Shown here one piece after another: positions 1 to 9,491 of a stretch of DNA of 64,000 nt. Both the position numbers and the translations under genes were made by a program. Source of the stretch: Aurantibacter aestuarii (lineage in GTDB: Bacteria; Bacteroidota; Bacteroidia; Flavobacteriales; Flavobacteriaceae); the NCBI RefSeq assembly GCF_003008425.1, contig NZ_PXOQ01000007.1, positions 582,419 through 646,418 of the forward strand, written 5' to 3'. The notes under the pieces were generated by a model, which saw only the letters and a program-made list of their open reading frames with translations, was not told the DNA's origin and searched no databases. The stretch's first letter is position 1, and every line of letters starts with the position of its first letter.

Positions 1-2386
1 CAGTATCAAATTGTATTAAATACATGCCAGCTTCTATATTAGAAACATTTAAACTTTGGTTAGAAGTTGTTCCTCTAGCCACTTGTTGTCCTAACATATT
101 TACAACTTTAAATGGCACATTTTCAATATTAGATTTAATGTACAAAGTATTTCCTTTTACAGGATTAGGATATATGTTAAATTCAATAGCTTCTAAAGTA
201 GCTACTTCAGTTCTACTATTATCCACTCGCGGAGTTCCACAAGTTCCTAAATTTATCCATCCTGTAGAAGTTCTTTCATATAAACTTCCTTGGTATGTTA
301 CACGATCTCCTACGCTATAACTAGTACTACTATTATATGGACTAACACCAGCACATTTGTCGGCAGGAGCATTCGTAAGTGCAATAGCATCTACCGCCAT
401 ATCACCTTGCCAAGTCGTTCCTGTGGTACCATCAAAACGTAATTTAATAGTACTGCTTGAATAGGCAGATAAATCCACATCGGCATCTAACCAAGCATTA
501 CCTTGATTTCCAGTTCTGGTCCAAATAGTTGTCCAAGAAGATCCATTATTGGTTGAAACGGCTAATTTTAAATTACCCATGTTACTTGCACCATACATAT
601 GGTACTTGAAAGTAAAACGACCTTGAGATACTCCAGAAAGATTATAACATGGAGATTCTATTATAGCACGACTCACGTTATTGTTTGGAGCAGAAGACTC
701 CATATAGATATATTGTGAACCTTGAGAAGCACTTGTTGGTCCTGTATTACTAGATGCAGTAGATCCACTTTGTCTTGTCCAGTTAAAATCATCGTTTGTA
801 GCTTGTGTCCAAGCTCCAAAACCACTTTCAAATCCTTCATTGTAAGGGAAGCTTGATACTGTATTGCTACAAGACGAACCTCCAGTTCCACTACTTGTAA
901 TGTTAACTGTATAGTCTTCAACTTCACCATAATCAAACGTTTCACAAGATGTTGGTACACCATTATATTTCATAGAAACTCTTAATCTCGTAGTTCCATT
1001 AAGGGCAGTAGTTGGTATAGAAACCGTTCCAGTTACTGGACTTGTTTGAGATGCAGCTCTAGAAAATATTTGTTCTCCAGCATCATTAAAATCTCCGTCT
1101 TGATTAAAATCAATCCAAGCAGCATAACCTTCGCTGTAAGTTGTTCCTGTCCAAGTAGGTGTTACGCTTAAAGTATAGCTAGACCCTTTAGTTAAAGATG
1201 TTGAAATCGAAGTAAAATTAGAATAGCTTTGAGCACCAGAATTATTGTTAATACTTCCTAGCTTAACATTGCTAATATATTCATCTGCAACACTATTTCC
1301 TTGAGAAGCGCAATATTGATTCCCTGTTTGACAAGGTGTACATGAGCCACCACAATCTACTCCAGTTTCATTTCCATTTTGAACACCATCATTACAAGTA
1401 GGCTGAACAACAGCTCCACATTTATCAGATAAGGCTAAAGAACGTCTTGGTCCACCAGCAGCTAAAACAGCTCTCATTCGGTTTTTTTGACCTTGTGTAA
1501 ATAAATTCATACACGAATCATTCGTGTAATCCATATAGTTTTGTGGCATATCTGTAGAAGAACATGACACTTGGCCAACTGGGCATCCTCTATTTGAAGT
1601 TTGGTGTGTAGGTGTATCACTTACAAAATCGTTTCCACAATTAGCATCTCCCCAGATGTGACGTAAATTTAAATAGTGTCCAATTTCATGTGTGGTAGTT
1701 CTTCCACCATCATACGGAGCAGTTACAGCACCTGTACGACCAAATGCATTATAAATCATAACAAGACCATCGGTAGCTGCAGAACCTCCAGGAAATTGAG
1801 CATAACCTAATAAATTTATAGTTTGTCCTCCAGAAACAGTAGTCATTTTAGGAACAACCCACATGTTTAAATATTCTGCAGTATTCCATGGGTCAATTCC
1901 ACCTGAAGATGAGCGTTTTGCGTCATCGTTTGCGCCCCAATCCTGTCTTGTGGTTTGTTTACGGGTAATCCCAGTAGTCGCATTTCCATTTGGGTCTACA
2001 GTAGATAAACAAAATTCGATTTCTGTATCTGCTGCTTGTGACCATATGTTATTGGCGTCTGGATTTGTTCGTCTAAAATCTTCATTTAAAACATCTAGTT
2101 GAGATTGAATTTGAGCAACACTGATGTTTTCTGTACTATTTCTATATAATACATGTACTACAACCGGGATTGTAATAACATTACCGACAATCTTTTGCTG
2201 GTTTTGTTCAAAGTCTGAAACTTTAGACTTAGTAAATTTTTCAATGTCCTGCATTCTTTTCTCAAGCTGCGGATCTTTTTGTTTACGTAATTCCAGATTC
2301 TCCATAGTTCCGCAGGTCTTATCCTGTGCGAAAGAATGCAGGCTAAATAGTAAACAAATAATTAAAAGCGTAAAGATTTTTTTCAT
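1..2386 (-). CDS. Secreted M43-type zinc metalloprotease with T9SS sorting domain (3' end cut by window edge)
   Basis: About 795 residues are visible; the last few lie beyond base 1. The start at 2386 gives a signal peptide ending SFAQ. The zinc motif HEIGHYLNLRH begins at residue 233 and matches the HExxHxxGxxH-like signature of pappalysin-type (M43) proteases, with a downstream Met-turn in NYMDY. After it come a Cys-rich linker (CNDG...CTPC), a GEVED domain (about 415-495), a MAM-like beta-sandwich (about 510-670), a short module YSVGDRVTYQGSLYE (about 680-717) resembling CBM5/12 carbohydrate-binding repeats, and a T9SS type A tail (YPNPV ... GMYLIQFDT). It is probably an exported, surface-attached or released protease. 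The family and T9SS assignments are firm. The substrate is unknown and the CBM reading is an inference. Confidence 0.9.
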   Translation of the reverse strand, partial: MKKIFTLLIICLLFSLHSFAQDKTCGTMENLELRKQKDPQLEKRMQDIEKFTKSKVSDFEQNQQKIVGNVITIPVVVHVLYRNSTENISVAQIQSQLDVLNEDFRRTNPDANNIWSQAADTEIEFCLSTVDPNGNATTGITRKQTTRQDWGANDDAKRSSSGGIDPWNTAEYLNMWVVPKMTTVSGGQTINLLGYAQFPGGSAATDGLVMIYNAFGRTGAVTAPYDGGRTTTHEIGHYLNLRHIWGDANCGNDFVSDTPTHQTSNRGCPVGQVSCSSTDMPQNYMDYTNDSCMNLFTQGQKNRMRAVLAAGGPRRSLALSDKCGAVVQPTCNDGVQNGNETGVDCGGSCTPCQTGNQYCASQGNSVADEYISNVKLGSINNNSGAQSYSNFTSISTSLTKGSSYTLSVTPTWTGTTYSEGYAAWIDFNQDGDFNDAGEQIFSRAASQTSPVTGTVSIPTTALNGTTRLRVSMKYNGVPTSCETFDYGEVEDYTVNITSSGTGGSSCSNTVSSFPYNEGFESGFGAWTQATNDDFNWTRQSGSTASSNTGPTSASQGSQYIYMESSAPNNNVSRAIIESPCYNLSGVSQGRFTFKYHMYGASNMGNLKLAVSTNNGSSWTTIWTRTGNQGNAWLDADVDLSAYSSSTIKLRFDGTTGTTWQGDMAVDAIALTNAPADKCAGVSPYNSSTSYSVGDRVTYQGSLYERTSTGWINLGTCGTPRVDNSRTEVATLEAIEFNIYPNPVKGNTLYIKSNIENVPFKVVNMLGQQVARGTTSNQSLNVSNIEAGMYLIQFDT

Positions 2387-2561
2387 AATTATCGGTTTAA
2401 TTTTTAATTGATTCATTTTAAAACTATGAATTATTCTTTTATGTAGCTAAAAAATTGAATAATATTTATATAAATCACTCAAACTTTAACATTTAAGCAA
2501 AAGTCATTCGGTTTAATCGATGATTTAAAAGAATCCATTTTAATTGATTAAATTCGTAGAT

Positions 2562-4232
2562 ATGAGTCTATTAAGCGTTGAAAACCTGAAAATTTCTTTT
2601 GGTAAGAAAGAAGTGATTAAAACAATTTCATTTGAAATATTTGAAAATGAGATATTAGGCATTGTTGGAGAGTCAGGGTCTGGTAAATCTGTAACCTCGC
2701 TAGCTCTAATGGGACTTCTGCCTAAAAATTTAGCAAAAATTACCTCTGGTAACATTATATACAAATCTAATGACATTACTAATCTTAGAGATAAAGCATT
2801 CCAAAAGATTAGAGGAAAGCAAATTGCTATGATTTTTCAGGAACCTATGAGTTCTTTAAATCCTAGTATGCGATGTGGTAAGCAAGTAGAAGAGATCTTA
2901 AAGCAGCATTCTAATTTGAACGACTCAGAGCTTAAAGCTGAGGTTTTACAATTATTTGAACAAGTTAAACTACCAAATCCAGAACGCGTTTATAAAGCTT
3001 ACCCGCACGAAATTTCTGGTGGACAAAAGCAAAGAGTTATGATTGCTATGGCAATTTCCTGTAAACCAGATCTTTTAATAGCCGATGAACCTACAACTGC
3101 GCTTGATGTTACTGTGCAAAAGGAAATTATTATACTTCTTAAAGAGTTACAGAAGCAAACAAAAATGAGTGTGTTATTTATAACACACGATTTAGCTTTA
3201 ATTTCTAAAATAGCCGATAGGGTTTTAGTGATGTATAAAGGCGAAATTGTAGAACAGAATACTACAGAACAAATTTTTAATTCTCCAAAAAACGAGTACA
3301 CTAAGGCACTAATAGCCTCAAGACCAAGTCTGGACGTTAGATTAAAACGCTTGCCAACCGTAAGCTCTATTTTAAAAAAGGAAGAATTTGCTAACGAATA
3401 TACCGCAGAAGATAGGCTACAACACCATAAACAGATATATAGTCAAATACCTCTTTTGCAGGTTATTGATGTAGATAAAGAATATATTTCTACTACAGGT
3501 TTTTTTGGTAAAAAAGAGCGTTTTAAAGCGGTTAACCATGTGAGTTTTAATGTTTATGAAGGTGAGACTTTAGGATTGGTAGGAGAATCGGGTTGTGGCA
3601 AAAGTACTTTGGGAAATGCCATTTTAAACTTAGAAAAAGCTACTGCAGGTAAAATTCTATATAGAGGTATAGATATCACAAAAATCTCTAAGGCTGAAAT
3701 GGTAACGTTTAGAAAAGAAATTCAAATTATATTTCAGGATCCGTATTCGTCTTTAAATCCACGTCGCTCTGTTGGAGAAACCATAATGGAACCAATGCTG
3801 GTTCATAAATTATATGCCAGCAAAGCCGAATGTAAAGCAAAAACGCTAGAATTATTAACGCAGGTAGGTTTGGATGAAACAGCTTTTAACAGATATCCAC
3901 ATGAATTTTCTGGAGGACAGAGACAACGTGTTGGGATTGCCAGAACCATTGCCTTGAAACCAAAGCTAATTGTGTGTGACGAGTCGGTTTCTGCTTTAGA
4001 TATCTCGGTACAAGCACAGGTTTTAAATCTTCTAAATGAATTAAAAGAAAATTTTGGATTTACTTATATATTTATTTCTCACGACTTAGCCGTAGTTAAA
4101 TATATGAGTGACCAATTATTAGTAATGAATAAAGGTAAAATTGAAGAAATTGGAGATGCCGACCAAATTTATAGTAATCCTAAAAAACCTTATACTAAAA
4201 CATTAATTGAAGCGATACCAAAAGGAATTTAA
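2562..4232 (+). CDS. ABC transporter ATP-binding protein, two fused ATPase domains (dipeptide/oligopeptide type)
   Basis: The 556-residue protein joins two complete nucleotide-binding domains. The first has Walker A GESGSGKS (about 36-43), signature ISGGQKQR and Walker B LLIADEP. The second has GESGCGKS, FSGGQRQR and LIVCDES. Both end in the YTKALI/YTKTLI tail typical of the Dpp/Opp peptide-importer ATPases (YejF-like fusions). I prefer the ATG at 2562 (MSLLSVENLK) over a TTG at 2544, because the family begins directly with this strand. It would energise import of peptides or similar small solutes at the inner membrane. No permease or binding protein lies next to it, so it must pair with subunits encoded elsewhere. 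Confidence 0.93.
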   Translation: MSLLSVENLKISFGKKEVIKTISFEIFENEILGIVGESGSGKSVTSLALMGLLPKNLAKITSGNIIYKSNDITNLRDKAFQKIRGKQIAMIFQEPMSSLNPSMRCGKQVEEILKQHSNLNDSELKAEVLQLFEQVKLPNPERVYKAYPHEISGGQKQRVMIAMAISCKPDLLIADEPTTALDVTVQKEIIILLKELQKQTKMSVLFITHDLALISKIADRVLVMYKGEIVEQNTTEQIFNSPKNEYTKALIASRPSLDVRLKRLPTVSSILKKEEFANEYTAEDRLQHHKQIYSQIPLLQVIDVDKEYISTTGFFGKKERFKAVNHVSFNVYEGETLGLVGESGCGKSTLGNAILNLEKATAGKILYRGIDITKISKAEMVTFRKEIQIIFQDPYSSLNPRRSVGETIMEPMLVHKLYASKAECKAKTLELLTQVGLDETAFNRYPHEFSGGQRQRVGIARTIALKPKLIVCDESVSALDISVQAQVLNLLNELKENFGFTYIFISHDLAVVKYMSDQLLVMNKGKIEEIGDADQIYSNPKKPYTKTLIEAIPKGI

Positions 4233-4361
4233 AGTTTTGCTAACTAGAAATTCATTTTTATAAAATAACATTTTTACTTATAAAAAGTTAAAAACTTGTT
4301 TGCCGCTCAAATAAACTGTAGTTTTCTTATCAATATAACTATAAACTAATCCATTTATTTA

Positions 4362-4571
4362 ATGAAAAATTCTGTAAAACTATTAATTCTAACTTTATTT
4401 AGTGCTTTACTTTTTTTAGGCTGCACAGATAAAAAAAAGGAAGAAGAACAAATACAACAACAAGTTGAAAGAATAGAAGCTATTGAAGATAAAATTCAAG
4501 ATACTGAAACTGAATTAGAAAATATTAAGGAAGAAGCAGAGAGCGCCTTAAAAGAATTAGACTCACTATAA
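4362..4571 (+). CDS. Small coiled-coil lipoprotein, function unknown
   Basis: This 69-residue protein has a lipoprotein signal with lipobox LFLGC (Cys21). The rest is a highly charged Glu/Lys/Gln helix with heptad-like spacing (VERIEAIEDKIQDTETELENI), so it is probably a membrane-anchored coiled coil in the periplasm. It lies 11 bases upstream of another exported, helical, charged protein and probably shares a transcript with it. The layout recalls small Lpp-like or scaffold lipoproteins, but I recognise no named family. Confidence 0.75.
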   Translation: MKNSVKLLILTLFSALLFLGCTDKKKEEEQIQQQVERIEAIEDKIQDTETELENIKEEAESALKELDSL

Positions 4572-4582
4572 AATTAGAAAAG

Positions 4583-5128
4583 ATGAAAAAATATACTTTT
4601 ATTTTAACTTTTGGGATTGTATTAACCTTTGGAAATTTAAGCACTTTTGCACAGGAAAACTCTAAAGAAATCAACCAAAAGAATAATGACAAAACAGAGA
4701 AAGTTAAAGAAGCAAAATTAAAAAAGCATAAAGAAAAAGATCACGGTAATCACAATCATGATAAAATAAAAAATGATAAGTCTAATAACGGTAACGCCTA
4801 TGGAAAATACAAAAATGGTTTAACTGGCAGAGAGTTTGTAGAACTAAGATCTGAAGAGGCTAAAAATAAAATTAAAGAACAAGAGCAGAATTTAAAAGAT
4901 AAGCAAGAGTTTGTTCGTAATGGTAGAGAAAAAATAGTAAAAATTAGAGAAAGAGTTAAAACACAAAGAGAGAATCAAGTAATTACTTTAGAGCAAGCTA
5001 TAGAAAAAGAAAAAAAGATATCTAAAGCAGAAGATAAATTAAAAGTACTTGAAGATCGTATTTCTTTAGCAAGAGAAAATCTAAAAAAACGGAGAGAAGA
5101 ATTTAGAAAGGTTGTATTACCTGAATAA
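4583..5128 (+). CDS. Exported, highly charged helical protein, function unknown
   Basis: The 181-residue protein begins with a signal peptide ending STFAQ (cleavage near 23-24). A Lys/His/Asp/Asn-rich low-complexity stretch follows (about 40-80, with HKEKDHGNHNHD, which could bind metal ions). From about 85 to 178 it is predicted to be a long Lys/Glu/Arg coiled coil. It is the second gene of a pair with the lipoprotein at 4362 and is followed by a strong terminator hairpin. I recognise no catalytic motif. A structural or metal-buffering periplasmic role is a guess. Confidence 0.72.
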   Translation: MKKYTFILTFGIVLTFGNLSTFAQENSKEINQKNNDKTEKVKEAKLKKHKEKDHGNHNHDKIKNDKSNNGNAYGKYKNGLTGREFVELRSEEAKNKIKEQEQNLKDKQEFVRNGREKIVKIRERVKTQRENQVITLEQAIEKEKKISKAEDKLKVLEDRISLARENLKKRREEFRKVVLPE

Positions 5129-5151
5129 AATGAGTTGCATGTTGAATAAAT

Positions 5152-5185
5152 AAAAAAATCTCAAACATTAGTTTGAGATTTTTTT
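5152..5185 (+). terminator. Rho-independent terminator, bidirectional
   Basis: A perfect 15-bp stem (AAAAAAATCTCAAAC with GTTTGAGATTTTTTT) closes a 4-base ATTA loop, with A-run and T-run on both sides. It lies between the exported charged protein (+) and scoB (-), so it can end transcripts from both directions. Confidence 0.88.
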
Positions 5186-5210
5186 ATTTATAAATGACGT
5201 GTATTTATAT

Positions 5211-5864
5211 CTAGATATTCATTTCAGGAATATCACCTTCTATAATCAATTCACCTTCTGTAGCATTTTGGATGTCTTCTACAGAAACTCCTGGAGCGCG
5301 CTCCAATAATTTAAATCCTTTAGGCGTAACTTCTAATACAGCTAAATTGGTTACTATTTTTTTAACACAACCAACACCAGTAAGCGGTAAGCTGCATTTT
5401 TTCAATAGTTTAGATTCGCCAGCACGATTGGTATGCATCATGGCTACAATAATATTTTCTGCTGAAGCAACTAAGTCCATAGCACCGCCCATACCTTTAA
5501 CCATTTTACCAGGTATTTTCCAGTTAGCAATATCCCCATTTTCGGACACTTCCATTGCTCCTAAAATAGTTAAATGCACATGTTGACCACGAATCATTGA
5601 AAAACTGGTGGCTGAATCAAAAAAACTTGCACCAGGTAAAGTGGTTATGGTTTGTTTTCCTGCATTAATAATATCGGCATCTTCTTCACCTTCAAAAGGA
5701 AAAGGCCCCATGCCAAGCACACCATTTTCACTTTGAAATTCCACTTCTATATCGTCTCTTACATAGTTAGCTACTAAAGTTGGTATACCAATACCAAGAT
5801 TTACATAGTAACCATCTTGTACTTCTTTTGCAATTCGTTTTGCTATTCCTGTTTTATCTAACAT
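5211..5864 (-). CDS. scoB: 3-oxoacid CoA-transferase, subunit B
   Basis: This 217-residue beta subunit of succinyl-CoA:3-ketoacid (acetoacetate) CoA-transferase has the family's usual size. The segment SENGVLGMGP near residue 45 carries the conserved glutamate (E46) that forms the covalent CoA thioester in this family, and GLGIPT-like glycine loops (NLGIGIPTLVANY) occur at the start. With subunit A (6314-7012) it moves CoA between succinyl-CoA and acetoacetate for ketone-body or branched-chain catabolism in the cytoplasm. Unusually, a four-helix-bundle gene separates the two subunit genes. Confidence 0.95.
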   Translation of the reverse strand: MLDKTGIAKRIAKEVQDGYYVNLGIGIPTLVANYVRDDIEVEFQSENGVLGMGPFPFEGEEDADIINAGKQTITTLPGASFFDSATSFSMIRGQHVHLTILGAMEVSENGDIANWKIPGKMVKGMGGAMDLVASAENIIVAMMHTNRAGESKLLKKCSLPLTGVGCVKKIVTNLAVLEVTPKGFKLLERAPGVSVEDIQNATEGELIIEGDIPEMNI

Positions 5865-5931
5865 ATATTTAATGTTTCAATTCTTTAATGTAAAAATGTA
5901 ACAATTTGACTATGAAATAGTAATTTTAAAG

Positions 5932-6282
5932 TCAAGGTTTTGTTTTATAACTCGTGCTTATTATTTTATATAATATCAAACCAAGTTCTTTAATTTGTAG
6001 TTTAACTATAGGGTTAAAAGTATACGATGATGCTTTTTCGCATAATAATAGCCAATACTTTGTTTCTTCTAATTCTTTTGCTGCTATTTTTAATTTATGA
6101 ATAAAGTCTGCTTTACTTTCTGCATTTTGTGCTTCATGAATATTTGCACCTATACTTGTTCCAGATTTTAAAAGCTGATTTGCAATTACAAATTTTCTTT
6201 TAGATTCTAATAATTCTGTAAATTCAATAATGTGTAAAGAAAACTCAATTGATTTGTCTAAAATTATGTTTTTTCTTTCCAT
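5932..6282 (-). CDS. Four-helix-bundle protein (23S rRNA intervening-sequence / S23 family)
   Basis: The 116-residue protein is predicted all helical. It shows the pattern of the small four-helix-bundle family first described from ORFs in 23S rRNA intervening sequences: LDKSIEFSLHI at the start, KSGTSIGANIHEAQNAES in the middle and a KELEETKYWLLL helix. No enzymatic motif is present and its function is not established. It lies between scoA and scoB in the same orientation, 31 bases from the scoA end and 67 bases from the scoB start, and therefore looks inserted into the CoA-transferase operon. Confidence 0.88.
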   Translation of the reverse strand: MERKNIILDKSIEFSLHIIEFTELLESKRKFVIANQLLKSGTSIGANIHEAQNAESKADFIHKLKIAAKELEETKYWLLLCEKASSYTFNPIVKLQIKELGLILYKIISTSYKTKP

Positions 6283-6313
6283 TGCTACATTATTAAATTA
6301 GTGCATTGAAAAA

Positions 6314-7012
6314 TTATTTAGTTCTCACTGTTCGTTGCTCAATTCGTTTTTCGTACTTCTCACCTTGAAATATACGCTGTACAAAAATTCCTGGGATATG
6401 AATTTGATTTGGGTCTAACTCACCAGCAGGAACTAACTCTTCAACTTCTGCTACTGTAATTTTTGCAGCGCCACACATGACTGGGTTAAAGTTTCTTGCG
6501 GTACCTTTAAATATTAAATTTCCAGCGGTATCGCCTTTCCAGGCTTTTACAAAAGAAAAATCAGCCTTAAAAGCATGTTCTAGCACATACATTTTGCCAT
6601 CAAATTCACGAGTTTCTTTACCTTTTGCAACCTCAGTTCCAAATCCTGCAGGTGTATAAATTGCAGGAAAACCAGATTGTGCTGCTCTACAGCGCTCGGC
6701 TAAAGTACCTTGAGGAATTAATTCTACATCCAATTCCCCTGAAAGCATTTGGCGTTCAAATTCATCATTTTCTCCAACATATGAAGAAATCATTTTTTTA
6801 ATTTGTTTACCGTGTAACAGTAAGCCTAATCCAAAATCGTCTACCCCAGCATTATTAGAAATACAGGTTAATCCGTTTATATTTTTTTCAACTAACTCGG
6901 CTATAGCATTTTCAGGAATACCACACAATCCAAAACCTCCTAACATAAAGGTCATGTCATTTTTAACACCTTCTAAAGCTTCTTTAACCGAATTTACTTT
7001 TTTTGAAATCAT
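6314..7012 (-). CDS. scoA: 3-oxoacid CoA-transferase, subunit A
   Basis: The protein is the 232-residue alpha subunit of the CoA-transferase. The glycine-rich CoA-binding loop GGFGLCGIPE lies at about 25-34, followed by SNNAGVDDFGLG and the ARNFNPVMCGAAK region. I chose the ATG at 7012 (MISKKVNSVKEAL) over an in-frame ATG at 7060, because the extra 16 residues are unlike the family and run into the terminator hairpin of the upstream gene. It pairs with ScoB and is probably transcribed first in the unit scoA - four-helix-bundle - scoB. Confidence 0.94.
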   Translation of the reverse strand: MISKKVNSVKEALEGVKNDMTFMLGGFGLCGIPENAIAELVEKNINGLTCISNNAGVDDFGLGLLLHGKQIKKMISSYVGENDEFERQMLSGELDVELIPQGTLAERCRAAQSGFPAIYTPAGFGTEVAKGKETREFDGKMYVLEHAFKADFSFVKAWKGDTAGNLIFKGTARNFNPVMCGAAKITVAEVEELVPAGELDPNQIHIPGIFVQRIFQGEKYEKRIEQRTVRTK

Positions 7013-7050
7013 TCGTTTATGTTTATTTTTGAAGTATAAATTTACAAATA

Positions 7051-7077
7051 AAAAAGCCATTCAAAAATGAATGGCTT
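7051..7077 (-). terminator. Rho-independent terminator of the pbp1A transcript
   Basis: A 9-bp stem AAGCCATTC / GAATGGCTT encloses a 6-base loop. On the minus strand a T-rich tract follows directly. It lies 55 bases after the stop of the penicillin-binding protein gene and just before scoA. Confidence 0.8.
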
Positions 7078-7131
7078 AATAAATTAAGGCTTATTCTAAA
7101 TATTCCTTAAAATAATATTTATATTTTAGAG

Positions 7132-9456
7132 TTACATTCCCAAATCATCAATATCGGGAACTTGAGGTGTTTCCGAACCATCTGGATTATAATTGTCACA
7201 ATCCACTTCGATAGTTAATTCTTCAGGAGCTTCAAATTCACCTTTAGAAATTTCTAAATCTTTATTGGCATAACAGTCTTTCATATACATTCCCCATATA
7301 GGTAATGCCATAGAAGCACCTTGACCATACGCTATATTTCTAAAATGTGTTGCTCTGTCTTCGCCACCAACCCAAACTCCGGTAACTAAGTTAGGAACCA
7401 TTCCCATAAACCAGCCATCACTGTTATTTTGTGTAGTTCCTGTTTTACCAGCTATTGGATTTTTAAATTCATAAGGATAACCTGTAATTATTTCTCTATA
7501 AACTGCGTTCCATTGATCTGCACCCTTAGTTCTTAAACGTGTTCCAGAACCACCTTGAGTAACACCTTCCATTAACTTTACAGTAACATAAGCAGATTCT
7601 TCGCTCAAAACATCTTGAGATTTAGGTAAAAACTGTTCTAAAACCGTATCATTTTTATCTGAAATTGCAGTAACCATAATTGGTTCTATATAAACCCCTT
7701 TGTTTGCAAATGTGGCATAAGCACCTACCATTTCGTAAACGCTAATGTCTGGAGTTCCTAAAGCAATGGAAGGAACTTCAGGAATATTAGAAGTTACTCC
7801 TAATTTTTGAGCTAAATTGGTTACCTGTTTTGGCCCTACTTTATCCATTAATCGTGCAGTGACGGTATTTACAGAATTTGCAAGAGCCGATTTTAAGGTC
7901 ATCATACCACCATAACTACCATCACTATTACTTGGCGTCCAGGCTTTCTGATTGTTCCACTTTCCTGCTTCAATAGTATATTGAGATTTTGGTAATTGGT
8001 CGCAAGGCGACATGTGTAATTGGTCTATTGCGGTAGCGTAAACAAATGGTTTAAAGGTTGAGCCTACTTGACGTTTACCTTGTTTTACCATATCATATTG
8101 GAAATGTCTGTAATTAAAACCTCCAACCCAAGCTTTTACATGACCCGATTGTGGTTCCATACTCATCATTCCTGTACGTAAAAAGGATTTGTAGTAGCGC
8201 ATAGAATCTATAGGTTTCATAATAGTATCTATCTCTCCTTTCCATGAAAACACACTCATTGGAGTTGGTTTTTCAAAAGAAGCATAGATTTCATCTTCCG
8301 ATTTTTTTAAATCGTATTTCATTTTACGCCAGCGTTCGGATTTTTTAATGTCACGACGCAATAAATCTTCAACTTCGTCTACTGTTAGTCCTAAAAAAGG
8401 AGCTGTTTTATTTCGATCTGGTTTATTTTGAACAAAAAATTCAGCCTGTAATTTTTCCATATGCTTTGCAACTGCATTTTCTGCATATTCCTGCATTCTG
8501 GAATCTATAGTGGTATAAATTTTTAATCCGTCGTTGTATAAATTATATTTTGACCCGTCTGGTTTTGGATTGTTTTTAATCCAATCTTTCATATATTCTG
8601 TTAGGTAAGCTCTAAAATAAGTTGCAGTACCATCACGATGGGATTCTGGAGTATACTTTAAATCTAAAGGTGTTTTTTGTAAAGAATCGCTAATTGTTTC
8701 TTTTAAGTAACCATATTTAACCATTTGGTCTAGAACGGTATTTCTTCGGTCTTTTGTTCCGATTGGGTTTCTAGAAGGTCTTGGGTTGTATAAAGAGGAG
8801 TTTTTAAACATTCCTACTAACATAGCAGACTCCTTTACATTTAAATCTTTTGGTTCTTTTCCAAAATAGATACGCGAAGCACTTCTAATACCATCGGCAT
8901 TATTACCAAAATCGTAAATATTAAAATATTGTGTAATAATTTCCTCTTTAGTGTATTGACGCTCTAAACGAATAGCAATAATCCATTCTTTTATTTTTTG
9001 AAAAGCACGTTCAATTTTACTACTAGACACCTGGTCTGTAAACAATTGTTTTGCTAATTGCTGAGATATTGTACTTGCACCGCCACCTTTACCAAGCATA
9101 ACAATTGCTCGTAAAGTACCACGAGCATCAATACCAGAATGGTCATAAAAACGAGCATCTTCGGTTGCAATTAATGCATTTACTAAATCTTTTGGTAAGT
9201 TCTCATAACTTACAGGCGTTCTATTATCATTAAAATAAAATTTAGCCAGAGTTTTTCCATCTGAAGAAATAATTTCTGAAGCTAAATTGGTATTAGGGTT
9301 TTCTAATTGTGTATGGTCTGGAAGCTCTCCGAACACACCTACTGATGCTAAAAAGAAAACAAGAACTATCATAAGCACACCGCTTAAAAATAGCATCCAA
9401 AACCATTTGATATAAGTTCCAAAACCTGTGTTTTGATTATTTTTTTTCTTTGCCAT
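7132..9456 (-). CDS. mrcA: Class A penicillin-binding protein 1A (transglycosylase/transpeptidase)
   Basis: This 774-residue bifunctional peptidoglycan synthase has one N-terminal membrane segment (about 14-38). The GT51 transglycosylase domain shows EDARFYDHSGID with the catalytic Glu and GGGASTISQQLAKQLF. The transpeptidase domain carries the three serine-acyltransferase motifs: GSTFKP (nucleophile Ser near 467), SVN, and KTGTT near 672. The C-terminus is acidic. It polymerises and cross-links peptidoglycan in the periplasm. It follows gldH by about 35 bases and is probably co-transcribed as ricT-gldH-pbp1A, an arrangement I associate with flavobacteria. Confidence 0.96.
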   Translation of the reverse strand: MAKKKNNQNTGFGTYIKWFWMLFLSGVLMIVLVFFLASVGVFGELPDHTQLENPNTNLASEIISSDGKTLAKFYFNDNRTPVSYENLPKDLVNALIATEDARFYDHSGIDARGTLRAIVMLGKGGGASTISQQLAKQLFTDQVSSSKIERAFQKIKEWIIAIRLERQYTKEEIITQYFNIYDFGNNADGIRSASRIYFGKEPKDLNVKESAMLVGMFKNSSLYNPRPSRNPIGTKDRRNTVLDQMVKYGYLKETISDSLQKTPLDLKYTPESHRDGTATYFRAYLTEYMKDWIKNNPKPDGSKYNLYNDGLKIYTTIDSRMQEYAENAVAKHMEKLQAEFFVQNKPDRNKTAPFLGLTVDEVEDLLRRDIKKSERWRKMKYDLKKSEDEIYASFEKPTPMSVFSWKGEIDTIMKPIDSMRYYKSFLRTGMMSMEPQSGHVKAWVGGFNYRHFQYDMVKQGKRQVGSTFKPFVYATAIDQLHMSPCDQLPKSQYTIEAGKWNNQKAWTPSNSDGSYGGMMTLKSALANSVNTVTARLMDKVGPKQVTNLAQKLGVTSNIPEVPSIALGTPDISVYEMVGAYATFANKGVYIEPIMVTAISDKNDTVLEQFLPKSQDVLSEESAYVTVKLMEGVTQGGSGTRLRTKGADQWNAVYREIITGYPYEFKNPIAGKTGTTQNNSDGWFMGMVPNLVTGVWVGGEDRATHFRNIAYGQGASMALPIWGMYMKDCYANKDLEISKGEFEAPEELTIEVDCDNYNPDGSETPQVPDIDDLGM

Positions 9457-9491
9457 ATCTCGCTTTTAATTAAAAAAGTTATAGGTGTTTT

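Noticed and set aside
24-320. Plus-strand open frames over the first 2.4 kb
   Set aside because: They are shadows of the minus-strand metalloprotease, whose signal peptide, zinc motif and T9SS tail are clear.
2999-3301. Minus-strand frame inside the ABC ATPase gene
   Set aside because: Low-quality translation opposite highly conserved ATPase motifs.
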